Shown piece by piece: positions 1 to 5,608 of a stretch of 5,919 nt of DNA (within the stretch, counting starts at the first letter, position 1; every line of letters starts with the position of its first letter). The notes below the pieces were generated by a model. It worked only from the letters and a program-made list of their open reading frames with translations, was not told the DNA's origin and did no database searches. The translations under genes and the position numbers were made by a program. The stretch comes from Bacteroidota bacterium (lineage in GTDB: Bacteria > Bacteroidota > UBA10030 > UBA6906): NCBI GenBank assembly GCA_016844425.1, contig JAERML010000096.1:1-5919 (forward strand), in the 5' to 3' direction.

Positions 1-7
1 CGGACCA

Positions 8-1006
8 TTGCAAGAGCAGGATACTCTACAAACAGCTCGTCCCGACAGGACTCTCTCTCTGCGATCCATTCTCATCCACCTCCTCCTGTTCATTCTCGCT
101 TTCATCACTGCAACATTCGCGGGAGTACAGTGGCTCAATCTTGATCCTCTTGAGTTGACAAATTTTGGTTTTGGTGTTACTTATGCACTCCTCCTCACAA
201 CAATGCTGGCGGCACATGAATTTGGACACTACTTCGCTGCACGAACGCATGGAGTCAGCGTTACCCTTCCTTTCTTTCTTCCATTCCCGTCACTCTCCGT
301 ATTTGCATTGTTGAATCCATTCGGGACCCTCGGTGCGGTGATCCGGTTGCGATCGGCAATCCCCTCACGCAAAGTCCTGTTCGACATAGGAGCTGCGGGA
401 CCAATCAGCGGGTTTATTGTGAGTCTTGGCATCCTGATTTATGGCTTTACGACGCTCCCCTCCATCGAGTATCTTTATGGTATTCACCCGGAGTATGCGC
501 GATTGGAAACGATTCCCGAAGGAGGTTGGTTGTTCGGAAAAAATCTGATCCTCGTCGCGGTCTCATCGATCTTCTCTCCCGCGGGTGCGTTCATACCACC
601 GATGAATGAAATCTATCATTACCCCTTTCTCTGTGTCGGGTGGTTCGGCATGTTGGTCACTGCAATCAATCTAATCCCTGTCGGCCAACTCGATGGCGGG
701 CACATCTCCTACGCGATGTTCGGAAAGGGATATCACCGTATCGCGCAGATCGCTCTGGTTGCACTTGCCTTGTTTGGTCTCGCCGGCTTTCTGCCGGGAA
801 TAGGAATCGATTTCGAGTACGGATACACGGGCTGGCTGTTCTGGGCCATGGTACTGATGTTGTTCAGCAGGGTGATGAAGTTGAACCGACCGATCCTTGA
901 GGATGAAACGCCGCTCGACCCAGCACGAATGATGTTAGGATGGATCTGCGTCGCCATTTTCATCTGTTCGTTTTCGCTGACGCCGTTCTCCCTTTCGGCT
1001 CCCTAA
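8..1006 (+). CDS. Site-2-protease-type M50 intramembrane zinc metalloprotease (start uncertain)
   Basis: A 332-residue, very hydrophobic protein that should cut membrane-embedded or membrane-adjacent substrates within the cytoplasmic membrane. The zinc motif HEFGH is at residues 70-74 (H70, E71, H74) inside a hydrophobic segment. The second M50 motif, NLIPVGQLDGGH (221-232), supplies the third metal ligand, D229. A conserved stretch between them (about 106-136) contains GAVIRLRSAIPSRK and DIGAAGPISGF, which I associate with the EGY-like, PDZ-lacking branch of site-2 proteases. Hydrophobic segments lie near 18-42, 57-78, 122-147, 177-197, 206-226, 245-265, 273-290 and 307-328. No PDZ domain is visible. 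The TTG at 8 is the first possible start in the window, but the frame is open to the left edge and no ribosome site can be seen, so the gene may begin upstream. The substrate is unknown. It is separated from the next gene by 244 bases and is probably not in the same operon. The family call is strong. Confidence 0.5.
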   Translation: MQEQDTLQTARPDRTLSLRSILIHLLLFILAFITATFAGVQWLNLDPLELTNFGFGVTYALLLTTMLAAHEFGHYFAARTHGVSVTLPFFLPFPSLSVFALLNPFGTLGAVIRLRSAIPSRKVLFDIGAAGPISGFIVSLGILIYGFTTLPSIEYLYGIHPEYARLETIPEGGWLFGKNLILVAVSSIFSPAGAFIPPMNEIYHYPFLCVGWFGMLVTAINLIPVGQLDGGHISYAMFGKGYHRIAQIALVALALFGLAGFLPGIGIDFEYGYTGWLFWAMVLMLFSRVMKLNRPILEDETPLDPARMMLGWICVAIFICSFSLTPFSLSAP

Positions 1007-1020
1007 CAACATCTGCGTCC

Positions 1021-1051
1021 TTGACATTCGTGCCCACTTTTCTTAGTTTTG
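1021..1051 (+). promoter_or_regulatory. Candidate promoter for the lipoprotein-propeller-barrel operon
   Basis: TTG at 1021-1023 is followed after 20 bases by TAGTTTTG (1044-1051). This fits the Bacteroidota-type pattern TAnnTTTG with an upstream TTG. The same stretch also reads as a sigma-70-like pair: TTGACA (1021-1026) and TAGTTT (1044-1049), 17 bases apart, although that -10 is poor. It begins 15 bases after the protease stop codon, in the only long gap of the window. Transcription would start near 1058 and give a leader of about 190 bases before the lipoprotein gene. The match is seen directly; activity is inferred. Confidence 0.5.
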
Positions 1052-1112
1052 AACCAGTATTGGTCTTGATAAACTCTTAATAGAGAAAGGATCGGTCGTC
1101 CATCGGAGAGTT

Positions 1113-1146
1113 GGTACGTCGTTAGAATTACAGGCAGATACGTACC
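1113..1146 (+). repeat. Perfect 7-bp inverted repeat in the operon leader
   Basis: GGTACGT (1113-1119) and ACGTACC (1140-1146) are exact reverse complements separated by 20 bases. In RNA they could close a hairpin with a large loop; in DNA they could be a two-half-site operator downstream of the promoter. A CACGTG palindrome follows at 1148-1153. A 7-bp match with a gap this size could still be chance, so the role is open. Confidence 0.5.
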
Positions 1147-1163
1147 CCACGTGAGAGGAGGAG

Positions 1164-1214
1164 GCCATCCCAATCCATAGTTCACCGAGCCTCAATGACC
1201 CATCAGGCGATGGC
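1164..1214 (+). promoter_or_regulatory. Possible antiterminator pairing in the leader
   Basis: GCCATC (1164-1169) is the exact reverse complement of GATGGC (1209-1214). The helix can be lengthened by pairing C1170-C1171 with G1206-G1207 across a single bulged base (C1208). It uses the same 1209-1213 bases that form the inner stem of the terminator-like hairpin at 1184-1235, so the two structures exclude each other. That arrangement is typical of attenuators. The pairing is short, and its use is inference only. Confidence 0.5.
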
Positions 1215-1235
1215 AAAATTGAGACCCGGTTTTTT
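1184..1235 (+). terminator. Terminator-like nested hairpin plus T-run just before the lipoprotein gene
   Basis: Three stacked stems can form: ACCG (1184-1187) with CGGT (1227-1230), CTCAAT (1191-1196) with ATTGAG (1218-1223), and CCATC (1200-1204) with GATGG (1209-1213). The terminal loop is AGGC. The structure runs directly into a T-run at 1230-1235. Two small internal loops interrupt it, so stability is uncertain. It could end transcripts from the protease gene, but it lies more than 175 bases past that stop and only 15 bases before the ATG at 1251, downstream of the promoter candidate. An attenuator in the operon leader fits at least as well. Confidence 0.5.
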
Positions 1236-1250
1236 GTTGCTCCAGAGGCC

Positions 1251-2111
1251 ATGGACAGATTTCCACAGATACCCCAGGCTGTTTCGTGGTTCACCTTGCT
1301 TGCAGCGGCTATCATAGGCTGCGAAAGCAACAACTTGGCCCCGGTCGATGTCAAAGGAACCCCGCCCTTCGTGACATCGGTTCAAGTGGGCCCGTCCGCT
1401 ATCAACGTGGATACCCTCACCCCGGCCAACGGGAATTATTCTGTCGCCACGGTAGTGACCGCTCGAATCTCCAATCCCGACGGCACAGGTAATGTTGCCA
1501 GAGTTGTTGCCGAAGCGCTCCGGCCATCCGCATCGTCCCCATTCAAACAGATTGACCTTCATGATGATGGGCTCTCGCCCGACCTCACTTCGAACGATAG
1601 CATCTATTCAGGCACGCTTCCTTTTGAGCTTACAAGATCTCAAGCCGGACGTTACCGCATCCGAGTCTTCGCCGAGGACAGCCAAGGACTACAGAGCAAC
1701 ACGATGGAGGTCTCGTTTTTTGCCTTAAGAAACAACTCGGCTCCCACTCTGGCAAATCTTGACGCCCCGGATACGGTGATCGTACCCGTAGGCGGAAGCC
1801 TACTGGTTCACATAACTATAAGTGCGGCAGACTCGGACGGCTTGGCCGACGTAAGGGAAGTCTTTTTCCGCAGTCTTGACTCATCAACTCCAGATGTCAG
1901 ATTCTTTTTGAAAGATGATGGGGGGACGGAGCCTGTGGGACCGCCTTTCTTCCAACCAAGCGGTGATACCTTGGCTGGTGATGGCGAATACTCAGTCCTC
2001 ATTCCTCTCGTGGATAGTCCGACTGTCCGTCGCACAAACCGATTCGCGTTCCAGGCATGGGATGGTCGCGATACTAGCGCAACACTTCTTCATTACCTAA
2101 CCGTACAGTAG
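1251..2111 (+). CDS. Putative lipoprotein with two tandem Ig-like domains
   Basis: A 286-residue protein of unrecognised specific function. A hydrophobic segment (about 11-23) ends in the lipobox IIGC, and C24 is the only cysteine in the protein, so it is probably lipidated and anchored in the envelope. Two diverged copies of one domain follow, at about 60-158 and 164-286. Each has a DG near its start, then a DDG (residues 105-107 and 222-224), an acidic turn, and a Y-S strand (NDSIYSGTLPF at 115-125; GDGEYSVLIPL at 243-253). Each ends in an aromatic/Ala/Asp strand (VFAEDSQG; FQAWDGRD). This resembles Ig-like or anchor-type modules of surface lipoproteins. The frame is open back to 1155, but no ATG, GTG or TTG precedes 1251. 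AGAGG (1244-1248) lies only two bases from the ATG, which is tight for a ribosome site. The next gene begins 3 bases after the stop, so the two are probably co-transcribed. A role as surface scaffold or partner of the propeller protein is inferred. Confidence 0.5.
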   Translation: MDRFPQIPQAVSWFTLLAAAIIGCESNNLAPVDVKGTPPFVTSVQVGPSAINVDTLTPANGNYSVATVVTARISNPDGTGNVARVVAEALRPSASSPFKQIDLHDDGLSPDLTSNDSIYSGTLPFELTRSQAGRYRIRVFAEDSQGLQSNTMEVSFFALRNNSAPTLANLDAPDTVIVPVGGSLLVHITISAADSDGLADVREVFFRSLDSSTPDVRFFLKDDGGTEPVGPPFFQPSGDTLAGDGEYSVLIPLVDSPTVRRTNRFAFQAWDGRDTSATLLHYLTVQ

Positions 2112-2114
2112 ATC

Positions 2115-3662
2115 ATGTCCAAGCCACGTACCCTGATTATTCTTGGCGTCGCCTTGCTTGGTCGACCGATTTCAGCTTCAGCCCAGGCCCCGCACCTTGA
2201 GTCACCATTGCTACAATCAGCACAAGGATCAACCTCCTTCCTTCCTCCCAGCAATTCCGTCTCTCACATCGCAACAAGAGGACAATCCGTCTGGATAGGC
2301 ACAGGAAAGGGACTTGCCCGCTCTTTTAACGGTGGAGCCTCCTGGGAGAGCTTTCGGCCAATCCCCGAGTTTGCAAGCAGAGGAATTTTCTCCGTTGCCG
2401 TTCATGGTGATACTGTCTGGACTTCCACCGGTTTCTCGAAAGATGTGGATGGCCAGGCTGTTCAAACTGGCACCGGATATACCTACTCCACCGACAACGG
2501 CTCCACGTGGCTGCAACTCCCGCAGACGCTCGACGGGAGAAACGACAGCCTCGTGACTTACGGAACAAACACCATCCGCTTCATTCCTATCGTCGTCCCC
2601 GAACAGAACGTCACATTCGACGCAGCTCTTTCCGACTCGGCAGTCTGGATTGCCAGTTGGTCCAGCGGGCTTCGGAAATCCACCAACCTCGGACAAGCCT
2701 GGCAACGTATTGTCCTTCCCTCCGGGACCCGTAGCTCTATCGCGCCGGAAGACGATCTTACGGGTTACCTGATTGACCCGAGACTCGACAACAATTTCCT
2801 CCTCTTCTCCGTTTTCGTTCAGAATGACTCGACAGTTTGGGCAGGCTCTGCCGGTGGTATCAACAAGTCGACAGATGGTGGCGTGAGGTGGGCGAAATAC
2901 AATACCCTGAATCAACAGTCGTCCATACTCGGCAACTGGGTCATTGCTATCAAAGGACAACAACTCGACTCGACGTACCGACTCTGGTGCACAAACTGGA
3001 AGGCGGACCTGGATCCGAGTGAGGAGTTTGGCATCAGTTACACAGATGATGGCGGCCGCATCTGGCGTAACTTCCTTCATGGTGTTCGAGCATACGATTT
3101 CGCTTTCAAAGACTCAATTGCATACGTTGCAACTGATGAGGGGGTGTACCGAACGGACAACGGTGGCAATTCGTGGATTAGGTCCGGAACTATTATCGAC
3201 AGCAAGACGGGACAGTTGCTTACCACGAGTTCGTTTTTTGCCGTAGGTGTGGTTGGCGATACCGTATACTGCGGAACAGGGGGTGGACTCGTCAAAACAC
3301 TGGACAACGCAACGAACCAATTCGGACAAACATGGGAAATCCAACGAGCATACCAGCCCGTTGGAAACACGTCTGCCTCGTATGCGTATCCCAACCCTTT
3401 TTCTCCCGATGATGAGTATGCACGGATTCATTACAGCACAGGAGGATCTGCAGCATCTGTCACTGTCGAAGTTTTTGATTTTGGCATGAACCGTGTCCGC
3501 ACTGTCATCAAGGACGCCCAACGCTCTGGGGCCTTCGAACATGACGAACTATGGGATGGCAAGGATGATCAGCAACGGCAGGTCTCCAACGGCGTGTATT
3601 TCTACCGGGTGGTTGTGAACAACGGCGATCCTGTGTGGGGAAAGGTGATGGTCCTCCAATAG
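2115..3662 (+). CDS. Secreted seven-bladed Asp-box beta-propeller protein with T9SS-type C-terminal domain
   Basis: A 515-residue exported protein. A signal peptide (about 1-23) has K3 and R5, a hydrophobic core, and the likely cleavage site ASA|QA. Residues 54-407 hold seven copies of a repeat: an aliphatic-aromatic strand (VWIGTGKGLARS in blade 1), then an Asp-box. The boxes are FNGGASW (71-77), STDNGSTW (125-132), STNLGQAW (189-196), STDGGVRW (252-259), TDDGGRIW (310-317) and RTDNGGNSW (346-354), plus a degenerate one ending GQTW (404-407). This is the BNR/sortilin-like propeller pattern, which usually binds sugars or proteins. No sialidase or other catalytic set is evident. Residues 421-515 form a FlgD-Ig-like domain (YPNPFSP 425-431, NGVYFYRV 492-499, GKVMVLQ at the end), the type that serves as a T9SS sorting signal. 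Mature cysteines are only C292 and C386. No clear ribosome site precedes the ATG, so translation is probably coupled to the gene before. Fold and export are well supported; the ligand is unknown. Confidence 0.5.
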   Translation: MSKPRTLIILGVALLGRPISASAQAPHLESPLLQSAQGSTSFLPPSNSVSHIATRGQSVWIGTGKGLARSFNGGASWESFRPIPEFASRGIFSVAVHGDTVWTSTGFSKDVDGQAVQTGTGYTYSTDNGSTWLQLPQTLDGRNDSLVTYGTNTIRFIPIVVPEQNVTFDAALSDSAVWIASWSSGLRKSTNLGQAWQRIVLPSGTRSSIAPEDDLTGYLIDPRLDNNFLLFSVFVQNDSTVWAGSAGGINKSTDGGVRWAKYNTLNQQSSILGNWVIAIKGQQLDSTYRLWCTNWKADLDPSEEFGISYTDDGGRIWRNFLHGVRAYDFAFKDSIAYVATDEGVYRTDNGGNSWIRSGTIIDSKTGQLLTTSSFFAVGVVGDTVYCGTGGGLVKTLDNATNQFGQTWEIQRAYQPVGNTSASYAYPNPFSPDDEYARIHYSTGGSAASVTVEVFDFGMNRVRTVIKDAQRSGAFEHDELWDGKDDQQRQVSNGVYFYRVVVNNGDPVWGKVMVLQ

Positions 3663-3663
3663 C

Positions 3664-4656
3664 ATGGCGACCCGCGGAATGATCAAAGTCCTTCGAATTC
3701 AGATCTCGTTCATGCTTCTCCTGATCGGTATATCAACCACATGCTTTGCTCAACTTGGTGGACGACCGGGTTCATTCAGTAGACTCGGGTTTGGGGCACG
3801 CGGCATCGGGATGGGGAATGCGCTCACTGCTGTCACCACGGGAGATGTTGTGGGATACTACAATCCCGCGCTCTCGCCTTGGGCAGCGTACAGAAACATT
3901 TCGGCCTCGTTCGGGATCCTCTCCCTCGACCGTAACCTCAACTTCATCAGTTACGCACAACCTCTTGCCCCTCGCGCGGGACTTTCCGCGGGTATCATCA
4001 ACGCAGGAGTCAGCGACATTGATGGGAGAGATTCCGATGGCGAACAGACGGGACCTCTCAAGACCTCTGAAAACCTGATCTTCATGAGTTTCGCCAACCG
4101 ATTCCAATCCGGTTTTACGATCGGCATCACCATCAAACTTCTCTATTATCATCTCTATACCGATGTTTCCACCACCACTGTGGGCATCGACGTCGGTCTC
4201 CTCATGCCGGTCAGCAATGCACTCACCCTTGCTGCAACTATCCGGGACATCAACTCAAAGTACCAATGGGATACGTCCGAGTTGTACGGTCAGAGTGGTA
4301 ATACAACCAAGGAGAAGTTCCCCATGCTTTACACGCTCGGCGCGGCGTACAAGCTCCCCGACCTGTTTGGTGCGGGCGATACGAACGCTGTGATCGCCGC
4401 AGACCTCGAACTGAGTGATCAGAAGACGCTCATCGGGCGTGTTGGTGTTGAGCTTCCTCTGATCCCGGAGATTTCTCTGCGCGCTGGGCTGGATCGTATC
4501 GACTTGAAAGAAAAAGGGAATGGGGTGAAGCCAAGCTTTGGGTTCAGCGCGCGACAGGATTTCGGCAACTGGACACCGGCACTCCACTACACTTTTGTTC
4601 TCGAGGCATTCTCTCCCTCACCCACACACATTGTCTCTCTCTCCGTCATCTTTTGA
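3664..4656 (+). CDS. PorV/PorQ-family outer-membrane barrel protein, first paralogue
   Basis: A 330-residue predicted outer-membrane beta-barrel. The signal peptide (about 1-29) ends CFA|QLGG. The mature N-terminus carries the PorV/PorQ signature: SRLGFGARGIGMGNALTA (39-56), with the acidic-to-aromatic GDVVGYYNPAL at 60-70. Alternating hydrophobic and polar strands follow, and the protein ends in HIVSLSVIF with a terminal Phe, as expected for assembly by the BAM machinery. Known PorV binds T9SS cargo at the outer membrane and passes it to the attachment complex; PorQ acts similarly. This protein is shorter than the Porphyromonas PorV, which as I recall is near 390 residues, so identity with PorV itself is not claimed. 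The ATG is one base past the propeller stop; a second in-frame ATG at 3679 (M6) is an alternative start that would leave a more usual signal peptide. Being next to a T9SS-tailed protein suggests a dedicated partner (inference). Confidence 0.5.
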   Translation: MATRGMIKVLRIQISFMLLLIGISTTCFAQLGGRPGSFSRLGFGARGIGMGNALTAVTTGDVVGYYNPALSPWAAYRNISASFGILSLDRNLNFISYAQPLAPRAGLSAGIINAGVSDIDGRDSDGEQTGPLKTSENLIFMSFANRFQSGFTIGITIKLLYYHLYTDVSTTTVGIDVGLLMPVSNALTLAATIRDINSKYQWDTSELYGQSGNTTKEKFPMLYTLGAAYKLPDLFGAGDTNAVIAADLELSDQKTLIGRVGVELPLIPEISLRAGLDRIDLKEKGNGVKPSFGFSARQDFGNWTPALHYTFVLEAFSPSPTHIVSLSVIF

Positions 4657-4664
4657 GAAAGAAA

Positions 4665-5600
4665 ATGATGCGCAACCGCCCATTCTTGCTCGCCCTGACA
4701 CTACTCACAACCATCTTCATACTTCACGACGCTGCATTGGCTCAGGCAGGAAAATCCGGTCTTTCATTTCTGAAGCTTGGCATCTCGGGCCATGGCGTCG
4801 CAATGGGAGAGGCCATGAGCGCCCACGCATCCGGTGCCGCAGCCACATTCTACAACCCGGCAGGCATCCTGCTTCCACCGCTTGCTGATCGGACATCGCA
4901 AATAATGGTTATGCACAAAGAATGGATCCAGGATACGCGGATGGAGTTTCTCGGCGCCACTGTGAACCTGAGCGAATCGGATGCCATCGGACTTTCCGTC
5001 AACTCTACGACCGTTGCCGATATTGAAGTACGCACGCGACCCGGCACACCAGAAGCGACCTTCACTGCCCGGAATTACGCCGTCGGTGCAACCTATGCGC
5101 GGGCATTTTCCGATGAGCTCACCGTGGGAATCACGGGGAAATTCCTGTTCGAGAAGATCCTTGTTGACGAGGCGTCCGGCATCGCTATAGATCTCGGCGC
5201 GCAGTACCGGACCTCCATGGAAAACCTGACCGTCGGACTCACGCTCGCAAACCTCGGGGCCATGAGTTCCTTGCGCGACGAGAAGACCACGCTCCCCTCT
5301 CTTCTCCGGATCGGACCGGCATATTCCTTTGACCTCCCTGATGTCGATGCCACAGTCGCATTGGCAGCAGACTATCTCAATGTCTTCCCAGAGGGGAAAT
5401 CGTACGTGAATGTCGGAGGAGAGTTCTTCTTCAGTCGAACAATTGCCGGGCGAATTGGCTATCAATTCGGTTCGGAAGGTCGCGGGTTGGCCACAGGCAT
5501 CGGCGTGAGTTACGGCCTGCTAAATCTGGATTACGCATACGTCCCTCTCTCGGAAGACCTTGGGAACACACACACGATCTCTCTGTCGCTCAACTTGTGA
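4665..5600 (+). CDS. PorV/PorQ-family outer-membrane barrel protein, second paralogue
   Basis: A 311-residue predicted outer-membrane barrel. The signal peptide ends ALAQA|GKSG (cleavage near residue 28). The N-terminal family signature is LSFLKLGISGHGVAMGEAMS (33-52), followed by ATFYNPAG (60-67). Later segments align with the upstream paralogue: PSLLRIGPAYSFDLPD matches PMLYTLGAAYKLPD, and VALAADYLN matches AVIAADLEL. Both proteins end in a TH-x-x-SLS strand (here THTISLSLNL). There are no cysteines. Start choice: ATG at 4665 has purine-rich GAGAAAGA just upstream; ATG at 4668 is equally possible. A TTG at 4653 would overlap the previous stop as TTGA and add MRKK, making the signal peptide more basic. 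The likely role is cargo shuttling or attachment for T9SS, or a structural barrel of the same fold. Division of labour with the upstream copy is unknown. Confidence 0.5.
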   Translation: MMRNRPFLLALTLLTTIFILHDAALAQAGKSGLSFLKLGISGHGVAMGEAMSAHASGAAATFYNPAGILLPPLADRTSQIMVMHKEWIQDTRMEFLGATVNLSESDAIGLSVNSTTVADIEVRTRPGTPEATFTARNYAVGATYARAFSDELTVGITGKFLFEKILVDEASGIAIDLGAQYRTSMENLTVGLTLANLGAMSSLRDEKTTLPSLLRIGPAYSFDLPDVDATVALAADYLNVFPEGKSYVNVGGEFFFSRTIAGRIGYQFGSEGRGLATGIGVSYGLLNLDYAYVPLSEDLGNTHTISLSLNL

Positions 5601-5602
5601 GG
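5598..5602 (+). promoter_or_regulatory. Ribosome binding site of the thioredoxin gene
   Basis: TGAGG sits 6 bases before the ATG at 5609 and overlaps the TGA stop of the barrel gene. GAGG complements the anti-Shine-Dalgarno core. It supports the 5609 start and suggests coupled translation. It is the best-spaced ribosome site in the window. Confidence 0.5.
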
Positions 5603-5608
5603 CTTACG

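Noticed and set aside
1007..1060. Intrinsic terminator directly after the protease gene
   Set aside because: No stem followed by a T-run is visible there; the only terminator-like structure is much further down, at 1184-1235.
1195..1317. Small + strand frame (ATG at 1195, 40 codons) overlapping the lipoprotein start
   Set aside because: It runs through the terminator-like hairpin and out of frame into the lipoprotein gene. It has no ribosome site, and nothing suggests a frameshift joining it to the real gene.
1003..1354. Minus-strand frames of 60 and 103 codons across the intergenic leader
   Set aside because: They have no plausible ribosome site, overlap the real lipoprotein start, and their translations resemble no protein I know.
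2229..3080. Minus-strand open frame of 283 codons antisense to the propeller gene
   Set aside because: It lies wholly inside a well-supported coding gene, its translation shows no domain, signal or hydrophobic pattern, and it is explained as a codon-bias shadow.
2115..3662. Sialidase function for the Asp-box protein
   Set aside because: Asp-boxes are present, but I see no arginine triad or catalytic Tyr/Glu arrangement, and Asp-boxes alone are common in non-enzymatic propellers.
4764..5465. Minus-strand open frame of 233 codons antisense to the second barrel gene
   Set aside because: It is fully overlapped by a recognised gene, and its product is a cysteine-rich, low-logic sequence with no family resemblance.
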